Positions 51,221 to 59,434 of a stretch of 64,000 nt of DNA are shown piece by piece (position 1 is the first letter of the stretch; each line of letters starts with the position of its first letter). The translations under genes and the position numbers were made by a program. Location: positions 1,054,001 through 1,118,000 of the forward strand of contig NZ_MDJS01000001.1 of NCBI RefSeq assembly GCF_001705515.1, written 5' to 3'. Below the pieces are notes generated by a model that saw nothing but the letters and a program-made list of their open reading frames with translations, was not told the origin of the DNA and ran no database searches. The stretch comes from Mucilaginibacter sp. PPCGB 2223 (GTDB taxonomy: Bacteria > Bacteroidota > Bacteroidia > Sphingobacteriales > Sphingobacteriaceae).

Positions 51221-52129
51221 ATGCACATCGAAAAAATAGCCGAGCTATCCGGTCATAGCAACCCTATATTTACTTTGGAGCTTTCGCAGAAGCCGGGTAT
51301 TCTGTTTACCGGCGGTAATGATAAAGGCCTGGTAGAATGGAGTTTGAATACCAATTCGTTTATCAAGGTGATGTTCCCGGTAAGGGCATCGATCTATGCG
51401 GTGCATGGCACTGCCGATTTTCCTTTGTTATTTGCCGGTTTGCGCAGCGGCGAGGTATTGGTGTTCGATTTTATTAAGCAGCAGCTCCTGCCCTCTTTAA
51501 AACTTCATTTAAAGCCGGTATTCGATATCAAATCGCTGAAGGGCAAAAAAGAATTACTCATCGCATCAGAGGACGGTACGGTTTCGATATGGAACCTGAA
51601 CGATCTGAGCTTTTTGCACAGCATTAAGGTATCGCACGACACGATCAGGGCGATCGCTATCACACCGGATGAAAAGCAAATAGCCTTTGCCTGCCGCGAT
51701 AACATGATCCGGATATATGATGCTGAGGATTATAGCCTGATCAAAGTTGTTCCCGGGCACAGCATGGCTGTATTTGCATTAGCTTATTCGCCCGACGGAA
51801 GTTACCTTGCATCAGGCGCGCGTGATGCCCAGGTTAAGATTTGGGACAGCGCAACATACGAGGAGATCAAAAACATTCCCGCGCACCTTTTCGCTGTAAA
51901 TCACATTGCCTTCCACCCTGTCGAGCCTTATTTTGCGACCGCCAGTATGGATAAAAGCATCAAGATCTGGGGATCGGACGATTTTAAGCTCTATAAAAAT
52001 ATCAGCCGGGAAAAAGGCTACCCTATTCATCGCCTGTCTGTCAATAAACTGGCCTGGTTTGATGAGGGGACAAAGCTGGTTTCGGTTAGCGATGATAAAC
52101 TGGTACAGGTGTGGAGCGTGGCCTTTTAA
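51221..52129 (+). CDS. WD40-repeat protein
   Basis: 302 residues without signal peptide, forming about seven beta-propeller blades. Recurrent blade endings are GLVEWSLNT, GTVSIWNLND, NMIRIYDAED, AQVKIWDSAT, KSIKIWGSDD and KLVQVWSV, with the HSMAVFALAYSPDGSYLASG type of blade start. Such propellers act as protein-binding platforms. No attached catalytic domain; partners unknown. It opens five bases after the word-repeat arm. Confidence 0.9.
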   Translation: MHIEKIAELSGHSNPIFTLELSQKPGILFTGGNDKGLVEWSLNTNSFIKVMFPVRASIYAVHGTADFPLLFAGLRSGEVLVFDFIKQQLLPSLKLHLKPVFDIKSLKGKKELLIASEDGTVSIWNLNDLSFLHSIKVSHDTIRAIAITPDEKQIAFACRDNMIRIYDAEDYSLIKVVPGHSMAVFALAYSPDGSYLASGARDAQVKIWDSATYEEIKNIPAHLFAVNHIAFHPVEPYFATASMDKSIKIWGSDDFKLYKNISREKGYPIHRLSVNKLAWFDEGTKLVSVSDDKLVQVWSVAF

Positions 52130-52236
52130 TGTGCAAATGATTTCCGCTTCATCGCATTAGTATCATAATTTGCACATCTGCACATTTACTCATCTGCACA
52201 TCTCTATATTTGCACATTAATTAATCCACACATCTG
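52130..52236. repeat. Word-repeat spacer (word TTTGCACATCTGCACAT)
   Basis: After the WD40 gene, GTGCAAATGA at the left and repeated TTTGCACAT, CTGCACATT and CATCTGCACAT words at the right. The left arm is reduced to one copy. It ends five bases before the next gene. Confidence 0.7.
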
Positions 52237-52240
52237 ATCA

Positions 52241-52726
52241 ATGGTAGTATCCGAACGAGTTTTAAAATGGGCCATGCGCCTATATCCGCCCCTGCTGTCG
52301 CAGCGCATCTGGGTACAAAAATTCGGTAAGGGTTTTACCAGTGTTGAGGTTAAAGTAAGCAAGAGCTTTCTGAATAAAAACTACAATCACTCCATATTTG
52401 GCGGGACGATTTTTGCTGCTGCAGATCCGTTTTATGCTTTGTTGTTCGATCAGATTTTACAACGCCGCGGGTTTAAGGTTCGTGTGTGGTTGAAATCGGC
52501 ACAGATACAATATTTAAAACCCGGCCGTACCAACCTGTATTTCAGGATAAGCATCAGCGAAGAAGAAATTGCCGAGGCTGAGCATATCTTAAAAACAGTG
52601 GGTAAATATGTAAAAGCCTTCCCTGTTGAAATGTACGATAAGAACGGCCTGCACTGTGTATCACTAATAAATGAAGTATACGTTAGAAACCTGTATACCG
52701 ACGAAAAGAGCACAATTGCGTACTAA
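52241..52726 (+). CDS. DUF4442 / hotdog-fold (thioesterase-like) protein
   Basis: 161 residues. WAMRLYPPLLSQRIWVQKFG and FLNKNYNHSIFGGTIFAAAD (the hotdog helix region), then PFYALLFDQILQRRGFKVRV and WLKSAQIQYLKPGRTNLYFR match the DUF4442 group related to acyl-CoA thioesterases. A catalytic residue cannot be assigned. No signal peptide. Confidence 0.8.
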   Translation: MVVSERVLKWAMRLYPPLLSQRIWVQKFGKGFTSVEVKVSKSFLNKNYNHSIFGGTIFAAADPFYALLFDQILQRRGFKVRVWLKSAQIQYLKPGRTNLYFRISISEEEIAEAEHILKTVGKYVKAFPVEMYDKNGLHCVSLINEVYVRNLYTDEKSTIAY

Positions 52727-52822
52727 GTGTTGGTTAAATGCCATTTGTTAATAAGTTGTTAAGTGCGATGATACCGTAAAGTTGATGCTTATCGTTAACT
52801 TAGCATAGTAATACTACCCGCA

Positions 52823-53290
52823 ATGTCTACTGTAATTAACGATAGCCATTTTTTCGCGAAAGGCTTCCTGATATCCACCGATAAGAATCTCCTCGACTTT
52901 GACGTTATTTATAACTACCTCGACCAGGAATCGTATTGGGCCAAAGGGGTACCTGCAGAACGCTTGCGCAGGGCAATAGCCAATTCGATGTGTTTTGGCG
53001 TTTACCACAATAAAAAACAGATCGGCTTTGCAAGGATGATCACCGACAAAGCCACGTTTGGTTATTTGGCCGATGTGTTTATCCTTGAAGAATACCGCAG
53101 GCAGGGTTTATCAAAATGGCTGGTGCAAACCATCACCCAACATCCCGAACTGGAAGGGTTGCGCAGATGGAGCTTGGCAACACGTGATGCCCACAGCCTG
53201 TACGCTCAGTTTGGCTTTACCCCGGTAGATAAGCCGGAGATTTGGATGCAAATCTATCAACCTTATCAAACAACCGTTAATCAATCATAA
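52823..53290 (+). CDS. GNAT-family N-acetyltransferase
   Basis: 155 residues. The acetyl-CoA site is in DVFILEEYRRQGLSKWLVQT (V-x-x-x-x-R-x-x-G-L/K), preceded by GFARMITDKATFGYLADVF; YNYLDQESYWAKGVPAERLR forms the N-terminal part. It resembles the group with bacterial YjcF/ElaA-like fold. Substrate unknown. It is followed 13 bases later by the AlbA_2 gene, so the two are probably co-transcribed. Confidence 0.92.
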   Translation: MSTVINDSHFFAKGFLISTDKNLLDFDVIYNYLDQESYWAKGVPAERLRRAIANSMCFGVYHNKKQIGFARMITDKATFGYLADVFILEEYRRQGLSKWLVQTITQHPELEGLRRWSLATRDAHSLYAQFGFTPVDKPEIWMQIYQPYQTTVNQS

Positions 53291-53303
53291 ATGGAGGTGC
53301 AAA

Positions 53304-53927
53304 ATGAACATCAAAAAACTGATATCGGAAGGCGAAAGTGTATCTCTGGATTTCAAAAAAACCATTACGAGCTGTGAAAAGATAGCCCGTACCATGGTGT
53401 CGTTCGCCAATAACAAAGGCGGGCGGCTGCTGATCGGTGTTTATGATGACGGCACGATCAAGGGCGTCAAATCAGAAGACGAGGAGCGCTACATGATCAC
53501 GCGGGCGGCACATTTATTCGCCCGTCCGGCTCTTGAGCCTACCTTTGAAGAGATTTATGTTGACGATAAGCTGGTACTGGTGGTAGACATTAAGCCCAGC
53601 GATGAAAAACCTCATTATGCTCTTGCCGAAGACGGCAAATGGTGGGTATACATCAGGGTTAAAGATAAAAGCGTGCTGGCCAGTAAAATAGTGGTCGACG
53701 TTTTGAAACGCTCGACGCAGGAAGAAGGTGTATTAATCGAATACTCAAACAAGGAAAAAGCACTGCTGGAATATCTGGATACGAATGAACGAATCAACAT
53801 CCAGGAGTATTGTAAGCTAATTAAAATGACCCGCAGGGGAGCGCAGCGTATCATTGTAAACCTCGCACTTTCAGGTGTTATCCGGATACATACAAGCGAA
53901 AAAGAAGAGTATTACACAGCTTGTTAG
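53304..53927 (+). CDS. AlbA_2 (divergent AAA-4/Schlafen-type) DNA-binding domain protein
   Basis: 207 residues. ESVSLDFKKTITSCEKIART, SFANNKGGRLLIGVYDDGTI and EERYMITRAAHLFARPALEP form the Schlafen AlbA_2 domain; the last 60 residues resemble a winged helix (NERINIQEYCKLIKMTRRGA). Often a transcription regulator; sometimes a defence-system component, but nothing here supports that. It has an unusually clear Shine-Dalgarno, GGAGGTG at 53293-53299, for this group. Confidence 0.88.
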   Translation: MNIKKLISEGESVSLDFKKTITSCEKIARTMVSFANNKGGRLLIGVYDDGTIKGVKSEDEERYMITRAAHLFARPALEPTFEEIYVDDKLVLVVDIKPSDEKPHYALAEDGKWWVYIRVKDKSVLASKIVVDVLKRSTQEEGVLIEYSNKEKALLEYLDTNERINIQEYCKLIKMTRRGAQRIIVNLALSGVIRIHTSEKEEYYTAC

Positions 53928-54592
53928 TGCTCGTAAATAATCTGATCTTCCTTAACGCCTAACTCTTTCAGGTCGCTGATTACCTGCCCGGTAAATTTAT
54001 CAGGGCCGCAAACATAGTAGTTATGGTTTTCCTTGCTCACATATTTGGATAGCAACTCTTTATTGATGGTTTGAGGCGTAGCTCCCGGAGTTGTGGGATG
54101 GTTGATGACGTTGATCAGCCTATCGCCCAGCATGGCCTTCAGTTCATCGCGTAAAATAATATCGGCTTCGCTATGGTTGGCAAACAGCAAAGTATTGCCG
54201 GGGAGCTTGTTTTGAACTTTTAACTGTCGCAAAATAGAAATAAAAGGTGTTATGCCTGCCCCGCCTGCAATGAACAAACCGGATTGCTGATAATGGATCG
54301 TACCAAAAACCTCGTGCAGCAACAGTTCATCGCCGGCGTTCACATTCAGCAACTGATGAGTAACACCATTATGGTCGGTATATATTTTGATGGTAAACTC
54401 AAGGTTTTCCCAGTCGTTTAACGACGTAAAAGTGAATGGCCGAAGTTCGTTATCCCAATCTGGCTTGTTGATCGATACATCAGTCGCCTGCCCGGATATG
54501 AAAGTATAACCTTGAGGCTTTTCGACAACAAAATGTTTTACGTTATGTGTTACAAAATTAGTTTGTAACACCTTTACCACGTGCTTTTCCAT
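53924..54592 (-). CDS. Ferredoxin/flavodoxin-NADP reductase-like flavoprotein
   Basis: 222 residues of the FNR fold: FAD-binding barrel with RPFTFTSLND (RxxT/S), the GDELLLHEVFGTIHY strand and the NAD(P) domain FIAGGAGITPFISILRQL, ending YYVCGPDKFTGQVISDLKE. No 2Fe-2S domain follows, so it is a stand-alone reductase. Electron partner unknown. It overlaps the AlbA_2 gene by four bases tail to tail. Confidence 0.92.
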   Translation of the reverse strand: MEKHVVKVLQTNFVTHNVKHFVVEKPQGYTFISGQATDVSINKPDWDNELRPFTFTSLNDWENLEFTIKIYTDHNGVTHQLLNVNAGDELLLHEVFGTIHYQQSGLFIAGGAGITPFISILRQLKVQNKLPGNTLLFANHSEADIILRDELKAMLGDRLINVINHPTTPGATPQTINKELLSKYVSKENHNYYVCGPDKFTGQVISDLKELGVKEDQIIYEH

Positions 54593-54660
54593 TTCTTTGA
54601 TTTTAAGAGTATTAACCGCGATGAGGCTGGTTGGTTTTAGAATTGTTTACGGGTGGTAAT

Positions 54661-54686
54661 CATTGTCGGTGAGGACACCGACAATG
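54661..54686. repeat. Perfect hairpin CATTGTCGGTG-AGGA-CACCGACAATG
   Basis: An 11-bp perfect stem with a four-base loop, followed by another GACAATG copy at 54690. It looks like a stand-alone REP-type palindrome between metE and the flavoprotein gene. No U-tract on either side. Confidence 0.75.
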
Positions 54687-54700
54687 GCGACAATGTTAAC

Positions 54701-54733
54701 AAAAAAAGGCCGTACAGCAACACCGCACGGCCC
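54701..54733 (-). terminator. Intrinsic terminator of metE
   Basis: On the minus strand GGCCGTGC (54732-54725) pairs with GTACGGCC (54715-54708), one G-U, followed by seven U (54707-54701). Confidence 0.85.
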
Positions 54734-54747
54734 AGGTATCGGGATAA

Positions 54748-57054
54748 TTAAACTGGTTGTTCGGCAAATATCTCCCGTGCATCTTTCGCGGCCTGCACCA
54801 TATTGATCAGAGCAGTTTGGGTTTCGGGCCATTTGCGGGTTTTTAAACCGCAATCGGGGTTAACCCAGATATTGCCTGCAGGCAACAGGTCGGCTGCCTT
54901 TTTAAGCAGGCTAACCATCTCGTGCACAGTAGGCACGCGGGGCGAATGGATATCATACACCCCAGGGCCGATCTCGGCCGGGTATTTAAAACCGGCGAAA
55001 GCTTCCAGCAACTCCATTTGCGAACGGGATGTTTCGATGGTGATTACATCGGCGTCCATAGCTGCTATATGCTCGATAATATCATTAAACTCGCTGTAGC
55101 ACATGTGGGTATGTATCTGGGTTTCGTCTTTCACTCCGCCTGCCGAGATGCGGAAAGCTTTAACCGCCCAATCGAGGTATTTCGCCCAATCGGCTTTGCG
55201 TAAAGGCAAGCCCTCGCGGATGGCAGGTTCATCGATCTGGATAACTTTGATGCCCGCTTCTTCGAGCGCAACAACCTCATCCCGGATAGCTAAAGCTAGC
55301 TGATAGGTAGTTTCCGACCGTGGCTGGTCATCGCGCACAAACGACCATTGTAAGATCGTCACCGGGCCGGTGAGCATGCCTTTCATTAACTTTTTGGTAT
55401 TGGCCTGCGCAAATTTGCTCCAATAAACCGTCATATCCGCCGGACGGTTGACATCGCCGTAGATAACCGGTGGCTTTACACAACGGCTGCCATAGCTTTG
55501 CACCCATCCGTTTTTAGTAAACAAAAAGCCGTCGAGACGTTCGCCAAAGTATTCCACCATATCGTTACGCTCAAACTCGCCATGCACCAATACATCGATT
55601 CCGATCTGCTCCTGCCAGCGGATAGCGCTGATAGTTGCCTCAGCTATCTGATCATCGTACTGCTGCTGTGTGATCTCGCCTTTTTTAAGCCTGGCACGCA
55701 ACTGGCGTATATCATCCGTTTGCGGAAATGAGCCGATAGTTGTAGTCGGGAACAAGGGCAATTTAAACCTCCCGCGCTGTATCTGCTGGCGGTTCACGAA
55801 AACACTTGTGCGATTGGCATCGGCATCGGTAATTGCATCTACACGTTGTTTAACTGCCGGTTTATGTATCAGTTTGGATAAATTACGGCCGGATACCGCT
55901 TTCAGGTTATCCTGTAAAAGGCCGTTGTTATTATGTGCGAGTATCTCGTTCAGTTCGTTAACCTCGTTGAGCTTTTGCCTGGCAAAGGCCATCCAGTTTT
56001 TAATTTCGGGTTCTATACCTGTTTCCAACGCAAGATCAACCGGTGTGTGCAGCAATGAACAGCTCGGGCTTATGATTACCCTGTCCCTGCCGATAACTGC
56101 TATAGCCTTTTTGATATGCGCAATCGAGCGGATGTAATCATTTTTCCAGATGTTGCGGCCGTCTACTACACCTAATGAAATGCTGAGTGTCGGTGGAGCC
56201 AGACGAAGCACATTATCTAGCTGATCAGGCGCTCGTACCAGGTCGATATGCAGGGCGTCAACCGGCAATTGCACTGCCAGTTCAGTGTTCTCATGCAAGC
56301 TTTCGAAATAGGTAGCCAACAGGATATTCAATTGCGGGCATTGTTTCCTGATCTCGGCATAAGCCTGTTTGTAGGCCTCTTTTTCTTTGGGCGACAGGTC
56401 GAGCGCTAAAAACGGTTCGTCTAATTGTACCCAAACTGCCCCCTGCACTTTCAGGCGTTTAAGTATATCGACATAAACCGGCACCAATCTTTTGATCAGA
56501 TCGATCTTATCAAAGCCCGCTTCTTTTTCTTTGCCCAGTAACAGGTACGATACCGGCCCCAACAGCACAGGCTTGGGTACAACGCCTAATACCTGCCGGC
56601 CGAAGTTAAACTCTTCAAAAACCTTTTCGGAGAAAATCTTAAACTGCTGGTCGGCAGTAAATTCGGGTACGATGTAGTGATAGTTGGTATCAAACCATTT
56701 GGTCATTTCCATGGCGGTGATGTCGAGGCCATCCCTCTGATAACCCCGCGCCATGGCAAAGTACAGGTCGATCTCGTGCTTCCCGTTATCCCGGCTCAAA
56801 ACAGGTGAATACCTTTTCGGGACAGCACCAAGCATCAGCGATGTATCGAGCACCTGGTCGTAAAAGCTGAAATCGTTACACGGGATCAGATCGATACCCG
56901 CATCCTGCTGAGTTTTCCAGTTTGCAGCGCGGATACTGCGCGCAACTGCGAAAAGGTCAATACGGCTCATTTTTTCTGCCCAGTACTGTTCGCAGGCTTT
57001 TTTAAGTTCGCGGTGGGTACCTATCCGTGGGTACCCCAGGTTTTGCGTTAGCAT
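54748..57054 (-). CDS. metE: Cobalamin-independent methionine synthase
   Basis: 768 residues, double TIM barrel. The start MLTQNLGYPRIGTHRELKKA, FPTTTIGSFPQTDDIRQLRA, the zinc-site HTHMCYSEFNDIIEHIAAMD with its His and Cys, and the last Cys in NPDCGLKTRKWPET are diagnostic. Transfers a methyl group from methyl-tetrahydrofolate triglutamate to homocysteine without B12. Expressed behind a cobalamin riboswitch, so its use is shut off when B12 is present; that implies a MetH elsewhere (inference). Full length. Confidence 0.97.
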   Translation of the reverse strand: MLTQNLGYPRIGTHRELKKACEQYWAEKMSRIDLFAVARSIRAANWKTQQDAGIDLIPCNDFSFYDQVLDTSLMLGAVPKRYSPVLSRDNGKHEIDLYFAMARGYQRDGLDITAMEMTKWFDTNYHYIVPEFTADQQFKIFSEKVFEEFNFGRQVLGVVPKPVLLGPVSYLLLGKEKEAGFDKIDLIKRLVPVYVDILKRLKVQGAVWVQLDEPFLALDLSPKEKEAYKQAYAEIRKQCPQLNILLATYFESLHENTELAVQLPVDALHIDLVRAPDQLDNVLRLAPPTLSISLGVVDGRNIWKNDYIRSIAHIKKAIAVIGRDRVIISPSCSLLHTPVDLALETGIEPEIKNWMAFARQKLNEVNELNEILAHNNNGLLQDNLKAVSGRNLSKLIHKPAVKQRVDAITDADANRTSVFVNRQQIQRGRFKLPLFPTTTIGSFPQTDDIRQLRARLKKGEITQQQYDDQIAEATISAIRWQEQIGIDVLVHGEFERNDMVEYFGERLDGFLFTKNGWVQSYGSRCVKPPVIYGDVNRPADMTVYWSKFAQANTKKLMKGMLTGPVTILQWSFVRDDQPRSETTYQLALAIRDEVVALEEAGIKVIQIDEPAIREGLPLRKADWAKYLDWAVKAFRISAGGVKDETQIHTHMCYSEFNDIIEHIAAMDADVITIETSRSQMELLEAFAGFKYPAEIGPGVYDIHSPRVPTVHEMVSLLKKAADLLPAGNIWVNPDCGLKTRKWPETQTALINMVQAAKDAREIFAEQPV

Positions 57055-57229
57055 TTTCTTTTAGTGATTAAATGAATAAATCTGTTAAAAGCGCTTTGGC
57101 TAAACTTCGCAATACGACCGTGTCAGAAGAAAAAGGCAGATGCTGATAGTCAGACAGAATATACCTTCTGCTGCATTTTATCAGCGCAGACCATTTGCTT
57201 TTTTCGCGAAAGCATTGTCCTTCCGGAAA

Positions 57230-57406
57230 CAGGCTGGTATCCTGGCTTATAGTATTCCGGCCCTCCTTTCCAGGTGCACTTAGCACCCAGTGGACATTAA
57301 TGGCCGAAACTTTTACCCTACTCACAGTTGCGCGACAGCCCATGATTTACACATGGTTCCCTTTTAATCTCCCAAAGTATTGTACTTATGAGAGAACCTT
57401 TTCCGG
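57230..57406 (-). ncRNA. Cobalamin (B12) riboswitch
   Basis: In the 543-base gap between metE and the Lrp gene. On the minus strand the order of conserved parts is right: GGTTCTCT at the 5' side (57398-57391), GGGAACCATGTGTAAATCAT with GGGCTGTCGCGCAACTGTGA, CCACTGGG, GGAAAGGAGGGCCGG, and the closing GCCAGGATACC (57246-57236). Downstream to metE, 57055-57229 would be the expression platform (a stem TTTCCGGAAGGAC near 57220 is one candidate). The rest to 57597 is AT-rich promoter DNA for both genes. Confidence 0.88.
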
Positions 57407-57597
57407 TTGATAAAGTATAGTAAGAACTTTCTTTGCCCCAGCCCACTAAGTGACTGAATACTGAGCAAAGCTATATATATAGATTTAATAACTTATTTAA
57501 CATCAAAATATCAATAAATTAATCTACATTTACACGTTATTATAGACTAATACACTTAAAAGAGATATTAATCTGTGGTTTAAAAGACAATTATCCT

Positions 57598-58059
57598 ATG
57601 GACGAACTTGATGACACTGACAAGCAATTACTAAGGTTGCTTGGCGAAGATTCTGAGATTACCATTAAAGAACTTGCAACGAGAGTGAATCTTTCACATA
57701 CCCCGGTTTTCGAACGGGTTAAAAAACTGAAAAGCAATGGTTATATCAAAAAATACATTGCCCTGATCGATGCGGAAAAACTCAACTATGGCCTGATCGT
57801 GTTTGTTAATATTAAATTGAAACAACACGATAAATTTATCGGAAATGAATTTGTTAGTGATATTCTCAGGTTGCAGGAGGTTGTGGAATGCTACAACATT
57901 TCGGGAGATTTCGACTTTTTGCTCAAAGTTTATGCGAAAGACATGAAGCATTACCAGGATTTTGTTTTTAACAAACTTGGATCGGTGACCAGTATAGGCA
58001 GCACCCACAGTACCTTTGTCATGTGCGAGAATAAAAACACTTTCAACATTAACTTTTAG
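57598..58059 (+). CDS. Lrp/AsnC-family transcriptional regulator
   Basis: 153 residues: N-terminal helix-turn-helix (LDDTDKQLLRLLGEDSEITI, ELATRVNLSHTPVFERVKKL), then the RAM ligand domain (VFVNIKLKQHDKFI, VVECYNISGDFDFLLKVYAK). Divergent from metE, suggesting control by methionine or another amino acid (inference). Confidence 0.93.
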   Translation: MDELDDTDKQLLRLLGEDSEITIKELATRVNLSHTPVFERVKKLKSNGYIKKYIALIDAEKLNYGLIVFVNIKLKQHDKFIGNEFVSDILRLQEVVECYNISGDFDFLLKVYAKDMKHYQDFVFNKLGSVTSIGSTHSTFVMCENKNTFNINF

Positions 58060-58061
58060 CA

Positions 58062-58092
58062 AAAAAAAAAGCCGGAAGTATATACTTCCGGC
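58062..58092 (-). terminator. Perfect-palindrome terminator
   Basis: A 22-base perfect palindrome (58071-58092), GCCGGAAGTA and its inverse, followed on the minus strand by ten U (58070-58061). It ends the transcript of the Lys/Met-rich protein. Confidence 0.85.
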
Positions 58093-58132
58093 CTCAGTGG
58101 GGCATTGCCCTTTTCTTTCTGCAAAAAAAGTT

Positions 58133-58390
58133 TTACATCTTCGATGACATTTTTGATGACATCTTCGACGTGCTGTCTTTTTTCATTTTGTCCATCTTCA
58201 TCTTGTCCATTTTTCCTTTCTTCATCTTGTCCATTTTCATTTTATCCATCTTCATTTTGTCTTTTGCCATTTTTGAAGTGTCGGACGTTGCTGTATGACT
58301 GATTGATGCAGCATTTACATTTACTGTTGTAACTGCAAGTGCAATAACTGCTGCCGAAAAAATAGATTTGATACTGTTGTTGATTTTCAT
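58133..58390 (-). CDS. Small exported Lys/Met-repeat protein
   Basis: 85 residues. A signal peptide (IKSIFSAAVIALAVTTVNVN, cleavage near NAAS), then a low-complexity domain of KMDKMKMDKMKKGKM type, ending KDSTSKMSSKMSSKM. No known family recognised; similar to pentapeptide MXKDX-repeat proteins annotated in several phyla. The Met residues could bind copper or quench oxidants (speculation). Its Lys-Met ending resembles the lipoproteins at 62.7-63.9 kb. Has its own terminator. Confidence 0.8.
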   Translation of the reverse strand: MKINNSIKSIFSAAVIALAVTTVNVNAASISHTATSDTSKMAKDKMKMDKMKMDKMKKGKMDKMKMDKMKKDSTSKMSSKMSSKM

Positions 58391-58459
58391 CTTGATCCTT
58401 TTTTAAGTGATTAGTTTATTTTCAACTTAGTCGGACCCGATTTAACAACCTTACAACAT

Positions 58460-58726
58460 TTATTTTTTATTTAGCTCTTCATCAATCCGGTTTTGCAGTT
58501 CGCGTTTAAAACTATCGTCGAGCCTGTATTGCTGGTTTTTAAAGATATGCTGCACCATGCTATTGATGATGCGTGTTTGCTGGCCATACAGCTTGCACAC
58601 GTTACAACGGTACAGATGTATCCGCAACTCGATGACCTCGCGGAAGCTAAGCTTTACAAATTCGCGCTTCTCCATCAGCAAGGTTGCCTGGCGGCAGTTG
58701 TAAACTATTTTTTTTAAAGTATTCAT
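58460..58726 (-). CDS. Putative zinc-finger anti-sigma factor
   Basis: 88 residues from MNTLKKIVYNCRQATLLMEK; the longer frame overlaps the sigma gene and was rejected. YNCRQATLLMEKREFVKLSF and IHLYRCNVCKLY give the C...HxxxCxxC zinc-binding anti-sigma pattern (ZAS/zf-HC2). It has no membrane segment, so it would be a soluble sensor. It begins 14 bases after the stop of the ECF sigma gene and likely binds that sigma factor. Confidence 0.85.
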   Translation of the reverse strand: MNTLKKIVYNCRQATLLMEKREFVKLSFREVIELRIHLYRCNVCKLYGQQTRIINSMVQHIFKNQQYRLDDSFKRELQNRIDEELNKK

Positions 58727-58740
58727 TTCACATTCCTTTC

Positions 58741-59310
58741 TTAAAGCCAGTTTTTTTGCAGGCAGGCCCGCAGGTTTAACTTGGTACGGTGAATAATTAC
58801 CCAAAAATTTGAAGCGCTGACCTTTAGTTGCGTGCATATCGTCTCGGACGATTCATCGTCGATATGCTTCATTGTAAAAACAGCCAGCCACAGGGCGGGC
58901 AACTTTTCCATACACTGCTTTAAAATATGGTTCAGCTCTTTATTTTCTAAGGCCTGGTGGCCTTCAATGCCAAAAGCCACCGGGCGGTGCTCTTTATTCC
59001 AGTGGCCATCCTCGCCAAAAAAATCGCTTTGCTCACGTTCGGCGTTCACTACGTCAGACGATACAACTACCGATGATTTTTTGCGGTACACATCTATAAT
59101 TTTGTTTTTCAGGATGGCCGTAAGCCAGGTGCGCTCGGAGCTTTTGCCCTCAAAAGTGTGCGCCCGCTGCAAGGCGGCCAAAAAAGTTTCCTGCACCAGG
59201 TCTCGAACCAGTTCGTCATCATCAATCCGTTTACGTGCAAAAGCGTATAAATAATCAGCATACGTACCCACCCATCGGCGCGGATCAGTCGCTACAACAT
59301 CATCGGTCAT
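58741..59310 (-). CDS. ECF-type RNA polymerase sigma factor
   Basis: 189 residues with sigma region 2 (LYAFARKRIDDDELVRDLVQ, TFLAALQRAHTFEGKSSERT, WLTAILKNKIIDVYRKK) and region 4 (LPALWLAVFTMKHIDDESSE, ICTQLKVSASNFWVIIHRTK). Transcribed before the zinc-finger anti-sigma gene; together they are a typical ECF pair. Signal and target promoters unknown. Confidence 0.93.
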   Translation of the reverse strand: MTDDVVATDPRRWVGTYADYLYAFARKRIDDDELVRDLVQETFLAALQRAHTFEGKSSERTWLTAILKNKIIDVYRKKSSVVVSSDVVNAEREQSDFFGEDGHWNKEHRPVAFGIEGHQALENKELNHILKQCMEKLPALWLAVFTMKHIDDESSETICTQLKVSASNFWVIIHRTKLNLRACLQKNWL

Positions 59311-59434
59311 TAATACAGATTTAAAGGTGATAGTTATATAAAGATAGTTAGTCGGTAACGAAGTGGTATCCTTACAGCTATTTTTAATTTTATTTAAAAG
59401 TTTTTATACCGATTTTAGCAGCCACATCCATAGC

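Noticed and set aside
53304..53927. AlbA_2 gene as a defence island member
   Set aside because: Neighbours are a GNAT enzyme, a flavoprotein and metE; no recognised defence genes are nearby.
57068..57410. ORFs on both strands between metE and the Lrp gene
   Set aside because: The region is explained by the cobalamin riboswitch, whose conserved blocks are clear.
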